Notes: generated from the sequence alone by a model not told the origin. Numbered from the stretch's first letter, positions 15,223 to 23,855 are shown. The stretch is 34,782 nucleotides of DNA from Burkholderiales bacterium UBA4615 (GCA_002386465.1 DGIT01000140.1:54394-89175), one strand, 5' to 3'. Translations and numbers: made by a program.

Positions 15223-17088
15223 TCACGCGATGACAATCACCTCGGCATCTGGCTGCGCTGCATAAAGCCGTTCGACGAGCGCGGCCCGCCGCTCCAGACC
15301 AGCACGCTGGTTGATGTAGCCCTTGTCGGTGAGTTCATTGCCGTCAACCGAAGGCGGCTCGGTCATGAGCATGACCCGCGCAATGCGCATGCTCGAACCG
15401 GTCGCAGAGGCATTGTGAGCCGCCAGCCCTGCACGCATCGCCTGGATGACTGCAGGCTCATGCACTACCTGCTCCAGGGTTGCATCGGGCTTGCCGCACA
15501 GGACTCTGCAGGCGCCCAGATTGGGCCAGGCCAACAGCGCGACATATTCGCGGTCCTGACCGGCGACCAGCGCATCCTGTATGACCGGCGAAGCCGCTGC
15601 GATGGCGGCCACACGCAGCGTGCCCACATGCACGAAGGTGCCCGAGGTGAGTTTGAAGTCCTCGACCACCCGGCCTGCAAACACCAGCCCTTCCTCGGGG
15701 CGCTCTGGATCGACGAAGGTGGCGGCGTCGCCGATCTTGTAGAAGCCTTCCTCGTCGAACGCCTTGGCAGTGAGCTCGGGCTGGCCATGGTAGCCAGGCG
15801 TGATGATCGGGCCGCGCAGACGAATCTCGAACTTAGGACCTGCCGGCACGAGCTTCAATTCGACACCGGGATACGGCAATCCAATGAGCCCGACCCGCTC
15901 GGTATTCCAGTAGGTGGAGGTGGCCGTGGGCCCTGTTTCGGTCGCACCCCATCCGGTAGCCATGACGATGCGCTCGCCGGTGTGTCGAACGGCCAGCGCC
16001 TGCAGACGCCGATACAGGTCGTCCGGCAAGGTGGCGCCGCCATAGGCAAACAGTTGCAGCTGCTTGAAGAAGGCCCGCGCCAGCGCGTCGTCCTGCTCCA
16101 GCGCCGTGGCCAGCATGGCGTAGCCGGCCGGCACATTGGCGAAATAGGTGGGCGACATCTCGCGCAAATTGCGCAAGGTTTCGTCGAAGAGCCCCGGCAC
16201 GGGGCGACCGTCGTCGATGTAGAGCGTGCCGCCATCGGCCATGAGCGGATTAAGCATGGCGTTGCCACCCATGGTGTGATTCCAGGGCAGCCAATCCAGG
16301 ACTTCGGGGCGCGGGTCGCCGTCGCGCAGCGGGCGTGCCTGCTGCGACATGGTGGTGTTGGCACACATCATCCCGTGCGTATTGATGACCGCCTTGGGCA
16401 TGCCCGTGGAACCCGAGGTGAAGAGCAGCTTGCCAACCGTATCGGGGCGCAGCGAATCGACGCTGGCTTGCACATCAGAGGTCACTGGAGTTTCGGCTAG
16501 GGCATGAAATGAAAGGCTGTCGAAGCCTGCGGGCGGGCGGTCGACATGCACGATGCGCATGCCACGCAGATCCAGTGCAGCCAGTGCCTTCTCGAACGGC
16601 GGGCCATCCTGAACCATGATGACCGCCGGCTTGATCAGCGCAAACACGTGGCGCAGCTTGGCGTGGTCCTGACTGACGAGTGAATACGAGGGCGATACCG
16701 GCGCAGCGGGGCGCCCGGCCTGCATGGCGGCCAGCATCATGAGCGCGTGCTCGAGCGAATTGCCGCTCAGGACGGCCACCGGTTGCCCGGCAGGCAGATC
16801 GAGGTTGATCAGCGCTTGTGTGAGTGCATCCGCCTTGGCCAAGGCCTCGCCATAAGACAGACGCTGCCAGTCGCGCTGGGGGCCGCGCCGCTGGGCCAGG
16901 AAGGTGCGGGTCGGTGTCTCTGTGCCCCAACGGCGCACGAAGGACGGCAGGTGCGGTGCCACCGGGCCCAAGGCGACACGCGAGCGCATGAGCATCGTGC
17001 CATCGGGTCGACGGTCCAGGGCAATATCCCGGGGCGCCCAATCGATATGGCGAAACGGGGGTACGGCGGTAGCACCTGAGGCGCTCAT
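15223..17088 (-). CDS. Acyl-CoA synthetase, feruloyl-CoA synthase-like
   Basis: An adenylate-forming ligase of 621 residues. ANL motifs: the P-loop FTSGSTGMPK (223-232), GWGATETGP (379-387), GDAATF and GRVVEDFKLTSGTFV (hinge region), and TDKGYINQRA near the C-terminus with the expected catalytic Lys. Stretches such as DWLPWNHTMGGN, YIDDGRPVPGLFDETLRNLR (in part) and the FKLxSGTFVHVGTLR end of the main domain are typical of the feruloyl-CoA synthase branch, which activates ferulate, coumarate or related aryl acids with ATP and CoA. No hydratase-lyase (ech) or vanillin dehydrogenase is nearby, so the substrate is open; other aryl or fatty acids are possible. The ATG at 17088 has AGGAGA just upstream. 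It is divergent from the coiled-coil gene pair. Confidence 0.85.
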   Translation of the reverse strand: MSASGATAVPPFRHIDWAPRDIALDRRPDGTMLMRSRVALGPVAPHLPSFVRRWGTETPTRTFLAQRRGPQRDWQRLSYGEALAKADALTQALINLDLPAGQPVAVLSGNSLEHALMMLAAMQAGRPAAPVSPSYSLVSQDHAKLRHVFALIKPAVIMVQDGPPFEKALAALDLRGMRIVHVDRPPAGFDSLSFHALAETPVTSDVQASVDSLRPDTVGKLLFTSGSTGMPKAVINTHGMMCANTTMSQQARPLRDGDPRPEVLDWLPWNHTMGGNAMLNPLMADGGTLYIDDGRPVPGLFDETLRNLREMSPTYFANVPAGYAMLATALEQDDALARAFFKQLQLFAYGGATLPDDLYRRLQALAVRHTGERIVMATGWGATETGPTATSTYWNTERVGLIGLPYPGVELKLVPAGPKFEIRLRGPIITPGYHGQPELTAKAFDEEGFYKIGDAATFVDPERPEEGLVFAGRVVEDFKLTSGTFVHVGTLRVAAIAAASPVIQDALVAGQDREYVALLAWPNLGACRVLCGKPDATLEQVVHEPAVIQAMRAGLAAHNASATGSSMRIARVMLMTEPPSVDGNELTDKGYINQRAGLERRAALVERLYAAQPDAEVIVIA

Positions 17089-17288
17089 CGGGGGTCTCCT
17101 GGATCAGTTCGTCTTGGGGCTACGCTGGATGGATTCAGGCCAGGGCGGTGCGACTGGTGCCGCCGCGTGCGTGATCGATACAGATATTGTCGCAGACCTG
17201 AGCAGCGGAACCGTCCTGCGATGCAGCACCAATGGCTTAGGCTTACTGGCCGATTGCATGCGCCCGAGCGCCTTGATACGCTGCGTCG

Positions 17289-17615
17289 ATGGGTGCTTTC
17301 AATATCGCATTGCTTAACGCGCTGCTGTCGATCGGCGTGCAGCCCGAGCGCGCCCGCGAAGTGGTAGAGCTCTTTGATCGTTCGGTGGATGAGCGCTACG
17401 GGCTACACGCGCAGATCATCGCAACCAAACGCGACGTGGCTGAGCTGGAAACGCGGCTGGTCCGGGACATTGCTGCATTGGATAACAAGCTGGTGCAGGG
17501 TTTGGCTGAATGCAACGGGCGCATTGCCGAGGCGAAGGTCGATCTCGTGAAGTGGTTGCTGGGCGCACTCACCGCTCAGACTGCGCTGATCGCCGGCATC
17601 ATCAAACTTTTTTGA
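17289..17615 (+). CDS. Small coiled-coil protein with C-terminal membrane anchor, copy 1 (DUF1640/Bdr-like)
   Basis: A protein of 108 residues. The N-terminal third carries IGVQPERAREVVELFDRSVDE, the middle is a predicted coiled coil (ATKRDVAELETRLVRDIAALDNKLVQGLAECNGRIAE, in part RDVAELETRLVRDIAALDNK), and the C-terminus is one hydrophobic helix (VKWLLGALTAQTALIAGIIKLF). This layout resembles DUF1640/CCDC90-like and Borrelia Bdr proteins: coiled coil plus tail anchor. About 90 of 108 residues are the same as in the gene that follows 10 bp later, so they are a recent tandem duplication. There is no ribosome-binding site at a good distance from the ATG; a poor -35/-10 pair (17254-17259 and 17277-17282) would put transcription start almost at the ATG. 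Function is unknown. Confidence 0.8.
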   Translation: MGAFNIALLNALLSIGVQPERAREVVELFDRSVDERYGLHAQIIATKRDVAELETRLVRDIAALDNKLVQGLAECNGRIAEAKVDLVKWLLGALTAQTALIAGIIKLF

Positions 17616-17625
17616 GCCTGCAACC

Positions 17626-17994
17626 GTGGGGTCATTCAGCATCGCTTTTCTTGAGACGCTCGTGTCGATCGGCGTGCAGCCCGATCGGGCACGCTCGCTC
17701 GTGGAGATGTTCGACCGGTCGATCGACGAGCGCTACGGGCTGCACGCACAGATCCTTGCTACCAAACGCGATGTGGCTGAGCTGGAAACGCGGCTGGCCC
17801 GGGACATTGCTACGCTGGATAACAAGCTGGTGCAGGGCCTGGCTGATTGCAACGGGCGCATCGCTGAATGCCATAGCCTGATAGCTGCATGCAATACCCG
17901 CATCGCGGAAGCCAAGGTTGACCTCGTGAAGTGGCTACTGGGTGCGCTCACTGCGCAAACAGCGCTCATTGCGGGCATCGTCAAGGTTTTATAA
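17626..17994 (+). CDS. Small coiled-coil protein with C-terminal membrane anchor, copy 2
   Basis: A protein of 122 residues and a tandem paralogue of the preceding gene, starting with GTG (the equivalent of the ATG of copy 1) 10 bp after its stop. It keeps the same N-terminal segment, coiled coil and tail anchor (VKWLLGALTAQTALIAGIVKVL). The only length difference is a 14-residue insert, CHSLIAACNTRIAE, directly after CNGRIAE. It makes three consecutive heptads of pattern C-[N/H]-x-[R/L]-I-A-[E/A] where copy 1 has one, and thus lengthens the coiled coil by exactly two heptads without shifting its register. Substitutions in the remaining sequence are mostly conservative, so both copies appear to be under selection. 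Function is unknown; hetero-oligomers are possible but inferred. Confidence 0.8.
   Translation: MGSFSIAFLETLVSIGVQPDRARSLVEMFDRSIDERYGLHAQILATKRDVAELETRLARDIATLDNKLVQGLADCNGRIAECHSLIAACNTRIAEAKVDLVKWLLGALTAQTALIAGIVKVL
17848..17910 (+). repeat. Three tandem 21-bp (heptad) units in copy 2 of the coiled-coil gene
   Basis: Units at 17848-17868, 17869-17889 and 17890-17910 each begin TGC and encode C-N-G-R-I-A-E, C-H-S-L-I-A-A and C-N-T-R-I-A-E. Copy 1 has a single such unit at 17511-17531. The first and third units are more alike than either is to the middle one. Confidence 0.75.
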
Positions 17995-18121
17995 CGATGC
18001 CCCACTCCCGTGCGGTGCAACAAGCACACCTGCGGGGAGATCGTTAACGCTTGATCTGCGCCCTAGCACCCAATGGCCCCATCCACAGCCATCCGAGCAC
18101 AAGCAAGTCGATCAAGGTGCC

Positions 18122-19141
18122 TCAAGGCGCCGTCACCGCCACCCGTCCCAGCAGAATGTCTTCGTACGCATTCAGTGACGTGGCTCCACCCGTATGCAGG
18201 AACAAGACCCGCTCCTTCGCACCGATCTCGCCCCGTCGGATCAGGTCAATCATTCCGGCCATGACTTTGCCGGTATAGACCGGGTCGAGCATGATGGCCT
18301 CGGTGCGGGCCAGCAACTGCACGGCTTCCACCATGCGCGCATTAGGCACTGAATACTTAGGTTGCCAATAACCACCGCGGGTCACCACCGCTTCGCGAGG
18401 CACCGTGATGCCAAGACCCAGCAGATCGCACACCGCCTGTGCTTCACGATGCACCAGCGGGTCCTGGTCGGCCGGTTCACGGCTCACGCCAATGCCCAGA
18501 AGCGGCACATCAATGTGATTGCCCAGAAAGCCCGCCACCAGTCCGCCATGCGTGCCCGAGCTGCCGGAACCCACCACCACGCGATCAAAGCGCAGGCCCT
18601 GCTCGAACCACTGCTGCTGCAGCTCCTGCGCACAGGCCACATAGCCCAAGCCACCCAGCGCATTGGAGCCGCCACCGGGGATGATGTAGCCGCGTCGACC
18701 CTCAGCCTTGAGCGCATCGGCCACGCGCTGCATGGCGGCACCCATGTCGGTGCCGGCGGGCACCACCTCAATCGACTCCACCCCCATTAGGCGATACATG
18801 AAGTGATTACCGCTGGCCTGCTCGCTGAAGGACCCGGCGACGCGCTCCTCAATGACGAAGCGGCACTTCAGGCCCTCCTTGACCGCAGCCGACAAGGTGA
18901 TGCGGCAATGGTTGGACTGCGGTGCGCCACAGGTGACCAACGTGTCGGCGCCCTTTTCCAGCGCATCGGCCACCAGAAACTCCAGCTTGCGGGTCTTGTT
19001 GCCGCCGGGCGCCAGCCCCAGCATGTCATCGCGCTTGACCCAGATCTCAGGCCCACCCAGCGCCCGACTGAAGTTGGGCATCGGCTCAAGCGGCGTGGCG
19101 CCTTGGGTGTAGCGGCGGCGGGGGAAGCGGGACAGATCCAT
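18122..19141 (-). CDS. dcyD: D-cysteine desulfhydrase-like PLP enzyme
   Basis: A fold-type II PLP enzyme of 339 residues in the ACC deaminase/D-cysteine desulfhydrase family. The cofactor Lys is K49 in PGGNKTRKLEF, and CGAPQSNHCR (71-80) and IIPGGGSNALG are family motifs. The two positions that separate the activities both carry Thr: DPVYTGK (Glu in ACC deaminase) and HTGGATSL (Leu in ACC deaminase). This pattern favours D-cysteine desulfhydrase, which makes pyruvate, H2S and ammonia; the related L-cysteate sulfo-lyase cannot be excluded. I start at ATG 19141 (MDLSRFPRRR), where homology begins, rather than at 19204. It lies 104 bp downstream of the DUF3683 gene on the same strand and may be co-transcribed with it. 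Confidence 0.82.
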   Translation of the reverse strand: MDLSRFPRRRYTQGATPLEPMPNFSRALGGPEIWVKRDDMLGLAPGGNKTRKLEFLVADALEKGADTLVTCGAPQSNHCRITLSAAVKEGLKCRFVIEERVAGSFSEQASGNHFMYRLMGVESIEVVPAGTDMGAAMQRVADALKAEGRRGYIIPGGGSNALGGLGYVACAQELQQQWFEQGLRFDRVVVGSGSSGTHGGLVAGFLGNHIDVPLLGIGVSREPADQDPLVHREAQAVCDLLGLGITVPREAVVTRGGYWQPKYSVPNARMVEAVQLLARTEAIMLDPVYTGKVMAGMIDLIRRGEIGAKERVLFLHTGGATSLNAYEDILLGRVAVTAP

Positions 19142-19245
19142 CGTCAGAGACTCCAGTGCGCGGTATCGTCGATCGGATAAGGAGGGCGCCGCACGCGTGT
19201 CCATGGCAGCGTCTTGAGCTTGGGATGAGCAACCCGGAAAGTCGA

Positions 19246-22200
19246 TTACACCAGCACGCGCTCGATGCCACCCTCGTTGGCGCGCTTGACATACTGCGGC
19301 ATCCAGTCGGCGCCCAGCACATGGCGCGCGATTTCCACCACGATGTAGTCAGCTTCGATATCGGCATCGCCCTGATAGCGCGACAAACCCTGCAGGCACG
19401 AGGGGCACGAGGTCAGGACTTTCACCGGACCGTCGAAGGTTGCACCGGCCTGTCCGGGAGGCGCTGCATCGGCACCCGCACGCACAGCCTGCGCACCGCG
19501 CACCATTTCCTCTTCCTTGCGAAAGCGGATCTGCGTGGAAATGTCGGGTCGCGAAACCGCCAGCGTGCCCGACTCGCCACAGCAGCGGTCGTTCTTGGTG
19601 ACCGTGCCGTTGAGCTCGGCATTGACCAGCGTATTGACCACCTTGAGCGGCGCATGCGCCTTCATGGGACTGTGGCAGGGGTCGTGGTACATGTAGCGAG
19701 TCCCGGTCACGCCCTGCAACTGCACGCCTTTTTCCATCAGGAATTCGTGGATGTCCACGATGCGGCAGCCCGGGAAGATGCGCTCGAACTCATAGTGCTG
19801 CAGCTGGTCGTAGCAGGTGCCACACGACACCACCACGGTCTTGATATCCAGATAGTTGAGCGTGTTGGCAACGCGGTGAAAGAGCACCCGGTTGTCGGTG
19901 ATCATTTTCTCGGCGACATCAAACTGCCCCGACCCGCGCTGCGGATACCCGCAGCACAGATAACCCGGCGGCAGAACGGTCTGCACGCCCACATGCCAGA
20001 GCATGGCCTGCGTGGCCAAACCCACCTGCGAGAACAGCCGCTCCGAGCCGCAGCCCGGGAAATAGAACACGGCCTCGGCGTCGACCGCCATCGACTTGGG
20101 ATCGCGGATGATCGGCACGTAGCGCGCGTCTTCAATGTCCAGCAGCGCACGCGCGGTTTTCTTGGGCAGATTGCCCGGCATCTTCTTGTTGACGAAGTGG
20201 ATCACCTGCTCGCTGAGCTTGGGCCGACCCAGGGTGGCGGGCGGGCGCGCCGTTTGTGCCTTGACCGGCGCCTTGAACAGGTCATGCGCCACGCGCTGCG
20301 CCTTGTATCCCCAATCGATCATGACTTTGCGCGTGGCATTGATCGTGGTCGGATTGGTGGCGTTCAGGAAGAACATCGAAGCGGCCGTGCCCGGGTTGAA
20401 GCGCTTCTGACCCATCTTGCGCAGCAGGTTGCGCATGGCCATGGAGACATCGCCGAAGTCGATGTCCACCGGGCAGGGCGAGGCGCACTTATGGCACACC
20501 GTGCAGTGATCAGCCACATCGCCGAATTCATCCCAGTGACGAATGGACACGCCACGGCGGGTCTGCTCTTCGTACAGGAACGCCTCGATAAGCAGCGAGG
20601 TGGCCAGAATCTTGTTGCGCGGGCTGTACTGCAGGTTGGCGCGCGGCACGTGGGTGGCACACACCGGCTTGCACTTGCCGCAGCGCAGGCAGTCCTTGAT
20701 CGAGTCGGCAATGGAGCCGATGTCGGACTGCTGCAGGATCAGCGACTCGGCCCCCATGAGGCCGAAGCTTGGCGTGTAGGCGTGGCGCAGATCGCCCCCC
20801 TCGAGGAGCTTGCCCTTGTTGAAGCGGCCTTCAGGGTCAATACGCTGCTTGTAGTCGCGAAACGCCTGGATTTCTTCGGGGGCGAGGAATTCGAGCTTGG
20901 TGATGCCAATGCCGTGTTCGCCCGAGATCACGCCGTCCAGTGAGCGCGCCAGCGCCATGATGCGCACGACCGCCTCGTTGGCCTCCTGCAGCATTTCATA
21001 GTCATCGGAGTTGACCGGCAGGTTGGTGTGCACATTGCCGTCGCCGGCATGCATATGCAGCGCAACGAATACGCGGCCACGCAGCACTTTGCGATGCAAC
21101 TCAATGCAGCGCTCAAGCACGGGGCGGAAGGCTTGCCCTGCAAAGAGCGCCGACAGCGGTGCCAGCAGCTCGGTCTTCCAGGACATGCGGATGCTGCGGT
21201 CCTGGAGCAGATGAAACAGGGTCTGCGACGGATCTTTTGCAGCACGCTCACGGGCCAGTGCAGCCGCCTGCGGCAGCTCAAGGCGTTGCAGACTGTCGGC
21301 CGCTTGCGCAAGCGGCTCATCCAGTCCACCCAACAGGTAAGACCAGCGCGCCTGGACCACTTCCATCAGCTCGCGGGCCTGCTCCAGACGATCCTGAAGC
21401 AACTCGACCGGCATGCGTCCGTCCGCCGTGGTGTCGTCCGACTTGCCCAGCGGCAGCGTGGACGGATCGACCCCGAGCGCCTCGGTCAATGCATCGACCA
21501 GACGCAGCTTGTTGCGTGCCGACAGCTCGATGTTGATGCGCTCGATGCCGTCGGTGTACTCGGCCATGCGCGGCAGCGGGATGACCACGTCTTCGTTGAT
21601 CTTGAAGGCGTTGGTGTGCCGGGCAATGGCGGCTGTGCGGGCGCGATCGAGCCAGAAGGTCTTGCGTGCCTCAGGTGACACGGCCACGAAGCCCTCGCCC
21701 GAGCGGCCATTGGCCATGCGCACGACTTCGGAGGTGGCCCGTGCGACGCCTTCGTCATCGTCCCCGACGATATCGCCCACCAGCACCATCTTGGGCAGGC
21801 CACCGCGCCGCGACTTGGTGGCATAGCCCACCGCGCGCAGATAGCGCTCGTCCAGATGCTCAAGCCCGGCCAGGATCGCGCCGTGCGGGCGGGCATCGAG
21901 GAAGGTTTTGATTTCAACGATCGAGGGCACGGCGTCCTTGGCCTGGCCGAAAAACTCCAGACAAACCGTGCGCACATGCCGTGGCATGCGGTGCAGGACC
22001 CAGCGCGCCGAGGTGATCAGGCCATCGCAGCCTTCTTTCTGGATGCCGGGCAAACCGGCCAGGAATTTGTCGGTGACGTCCTTGCCCAGGCCTTGCTTGC
22101 GAAAGCGGCGGCCTTCGATGTCCAGCGTTTCAGTGCGCACCGGTGCGCCGCGCATGCGGCCGTCGGTGCCGAGCGCATTGGGCTCGAACCAGTCCAGACG

Positions 22201-23286
22201 AAACCGCGCGAGGGGCGCATCGTGAATCTTGCCCAGGTTATGGCCCAGGCGTGTCACTTCGAGCCACTGGCCCTGCGGATCGACCATGCGCCACCAGGCG
22301 AGGTTGTCCAGCGCGGTGCCCCAGAGCACAGCCTTCTTGCCGCCGGCATTCATGGCGATATTGCCGCCAATGCAGGACGCTTCCAGCGAGGTGGGATCGA
22401 CGGCAAACACCAGACCCGCGGCATCAGCCGCTTCGGTGACCCGCTTGGTGACGACGCCGGCTTCAGAAAAGACCGTGGCGACTTCACCGTCCACATCGGG
22501 CAGTGCCTCACGGACGACGGCGCCCAGACCAATCAGCTTTTCTGTGTTGATGACGGCCGACAGCGGCGTGAGCGGGATGGCGCCGCCGGTATAACCGGTG
22601 CCGCCGCCCCGCGGAATGATGGTCAGGCCCAGCTCGATGCAGCCGGCCACCAGCGCAGCGACTTCGGCTTCGGTGTCGGGGTTGAGCACCACGAACGGGT
22701 ATTCGACCCGCCAGTCGGTGGCATCGGTGACATGCGAGACCCGCGACATGCCATCGAAGCGGATGTTGTCGGTGGCGGTGACGCGCGACAGCCTGCGCAG
22801 CGCACGGGCACGCAAGGAGGCGGTCTGCTCAAAGGTGCTCTCAAACCGCTCGACGGCGGCATGCGCCAGTTCGAGCAGGCGCCCCACGCGTGCCGTACGA
22901 GCGCCCGCAGTGTTCGAGTGCGCGAGCGTGGACTCGGCTGCTGTGGGCGTCTCGCCATCGCGGCGACGCTCGATTTCACGCAGACGGTGCTGCAGCGCCT
23001 CGATCAGCGCAGCACGGCGGCGGGGGTTGTCGAGCAGGTCGTCCTGCAGGAACGGATTGCGCTGCACGACCCAGATATCGCCCAGCACTTCATAGAGCAT
23101 GCGGGCCGAGCGGCCAGTGCGCCGTTCGGTGCGCAGTTCCTGGACGATGTCCCAGGCTTCTGTGCCCAGCACACGACACACGATCTCCCGGTCGGAGAAC
23201 GAGGTGTAGTTGTAGGGAATTTCCCGCAGCCGGGTCGGCGCGTCAGCGGCCTGGCCGGCCAGGACCAGTGGGATCGGCGCATTCAT
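19246..23286 (-). CDS. Giant FAD-linked oxidase / FeS oxidoreductase fusion (DUF3683 N-terminus)
   Basis: A single-chain enzyme of 1346 residues. In order: a DUF3683 N-terminal domain (REIPYNYTSFSDREIV, TGRSARMLYEVLGDIWV); an FAD-binding domain of the D-lactate/glycolate dehydrogenase type (IPRGGGTGYTGGAIPL near 220-237); an FAD-oxidase C domain with a HMHAGDGNVHTN metal site (near 742-753); two 4Fe-4S motifs, CLRCGKCKPVC (about 863) and CTVCHKCASPCP (about 927); and two CCG domains (FPGCGSE about 1074, CCGYP about 1108, CGTC about 1153, DPCH about 1199, CCGESG about 1234). It thus joins what are GlcD- and GlcF-type subunits elsewhere. It probably oxidises a D-2-hydroxy acid and passes electrons towards quinone; the substrate is not known. 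The start is ATG 23286, where homology begins, instead of GTG 23307. Confidence 0.9.
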   Translation of the reverse strand: MNAPIPLVLAGQAADAPTRLREIPYNYTSFSDREIVCRVLGTEAWDIVQELRTERRTGRSARMLYEVLGDIWVVQRNPFLQDDLLDNPRRRAALIEALQHRLREIERRRDGETPTAAESTLAHSNTAGARTARVGRLLELAHAAVERFESTFEQTASLRARALRRLSRVTATDNIRFDGMSRVSHVTDATDWRVEYPFVVLNPDTEAEVAALVAGCIELGLTIIPRGGGTGYTGGAIPLTPLSAVINTEKLIGLGAVVREALPDVDGEVATVFSEAGVVTKRVTEAADAAGLVFAVDPTSLEASCIGGNIAMNAGGKKAVLWGTALDNLAWWRMVDPQGQWLEVTRLGHNLGKIHDAPLARFRLDWFEPNALGTDGRMRGAPVRTETLDIEGRRFRKQGLGKDVTDKFLAGLPGIQKEGCDGLITSARWVLHRMPRHVRTVCLEFFGQAKDAVPSIVEIKTFLDARPHGAILAGLEHLDERYLRAVGYATKSRRGGLPKMVLVGDIVGDDDEGVARATSEVVRMANGRSGEGFVAVSPEARKTFWLDRARTAAIARHTNAFKINEDVVIPLPRMAEYTDGIERINIELSARNKLRLVDALTEALGVDPSTLPLGKSDDTTADGRMPVELLQDRLEQARELMEVVQARWSYLLGGLDEPLAQAADSLQRLELPQAAALARERAAKDPSQTLFHLLQDRSIRMSWKTELLAPLSALFAGQAFRPVLERCIELHRKVLRGRVFVALHMHAGDGNVHTNLPVNSDDYEMLQEANEAVVRIMALARSLDGVISGEHGIGITKLEFLAPEEIQAFRDYKQRIDPEGRFNKGKLLEGGDLRHAYTPSFGLMGAESLILQQSDIGSIADSIKDCLRCGKCKPVCATHVPRANLQYSPRNKILATSLLIEAFLYEEQTRRGVSIRHWDEFGDVADHCTVCHKCASPCPVDIDFGDVSMAMRNLLRKMGQKRFNPGTAASMFFLNATNPTTINATRKVMIDWGYKAQRVAHDLFKAPVKAQTARPPATLGRPKLSEQVIHFVNKKMPGNLPKKTARALLDIEDARYVPIIRDPKSMAVDAEAVFYFPGCGSERLFSQVGLATQAMLWHVGVQTVLPPGYLCCGYPQRGSGQFDVAEKMITDNRVLFHRVANTLNYLDIKTVVVSCGTCYDQLQHYEFERIFPGCRIVDIHEFLMEKGVQLQGVTGTRYMYHDPCHSPMKAHAPLKVVNTLVNAELNGTVTKNDRCCGESGTLAVSRPDISTQIRFRKEEEMVRGAQAVRAGADAAPPGQAGATFDGPVKVLTSCPSCLQGLSRYQGDADIEADYIVVEIARHVLGADWMPQYVKRANEGGIERVLV

Positions 23287-23349
23287 GAGGGCATTGTATC
23301 TGCCCACCCGGTGCCCCGGCGCGCAGCAAGGGCATAGGCGCGGTCGATC

Positions 23350-23844
23350 TCAGCCGCCTGTGAACCATCCAATCAGGCGTCGCCACCAGTCGTCGGGCAC
23401 CCACAGCAGCACAGCAGTCATGGTGATGTAGCGCAACAGCTTGCCCAGCGCCATCCAGAACACGCACGGCCAGAAGGCCAGACGCAACCAGCCGGCCACC
23501 GCACACAGCGGATCGCCCACCACCGGCAACCAGGACAGGATCAGCGCCTTCGGGCCAAAGCGGCTGAACCAGTCAAGGGAACGCGTATCGCGATGACGGG
23601 CCACGGCAGAGTGCGCGCCACGGCCCAGCCAGTAGTTCAAGGTGCCACCCAGGGTGTTGGCCAGCGTGGCCACGGCCACCGTGATCCAGAAGGCGTCGGG
23701 GTTGAGCTTCACGTACCCGAAGACCGCTGGCTCCGAGCCCATCGGCAAAAGCGTGGCTGAAATGAATGCAACCAGGAACACGCTGGAGAGCCCGTTTCGG
23801 GGCAGCGCGAACCAGTCGATCAGGCTGTCCAGGAGGGCTTGCAT
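23350..23844 (-). CDS. YqaA-family inner membrane protein (DedA/SNARE-associated superfamily)
   Basis: A protein of 164 residues with about four hydrophobic segments. The patterns FISATLLPMGSEPAVFGYV (near 28-46), NTLGGTLNYWLGRG (63-76) and WLPVVGDPLCAVAGWLRL match the YqaA branch of the VTT/DedA superfamily, thought to take part in lipid or membrane homeostasis. The long stretches of basic and aromatic residues at the C-terminus (PDDWWRRLIGWF) are usual. It is divergent from ilvA with 111 bp between the starts, and its 3' end lies 63 bp after the start of the DUF3683 gene's upstream region on the same strand. Function is not known from sequence. Confidence 0.87.
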   Translation of the reverse strand: MQALLDSLIDWFALPRNGLSSVFLVAFISATLLPMGSEPAVFGYVKLNPDAFWITVAVATLANTLGGTLNYWLGRGAHSAVARHRDTRSLDWFSRFGPKALILSWLPVVGDPLCAVAGWLRLAFWPCVFWMALGKLLRYITMTAVLLWVPDDWWRRLIGWFTGG

Positions 23845-23855
23845 TGCGGGGAGGG

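Noticed and set aside
18001..18040. Terminator after the coiled-coil gene pair
   Set aside because: CCCC and GGGG could pair around an inner GGTGC/GCAC stem, but it needs bulges and has no T-run; too weak to call.
19156..20943. 595-codon open frame on the plus strand
   Set aside because: Antisense to the 3' half of the DUF3683 gene; GC-rich third positions of the real gene create long open shadows. No motifs.
21856..23337. 493-codon open frame on the plus strand
   Set aside because: Antisense to the N-terminal half of the DUF3683 gene, whose domains are unmistakable.
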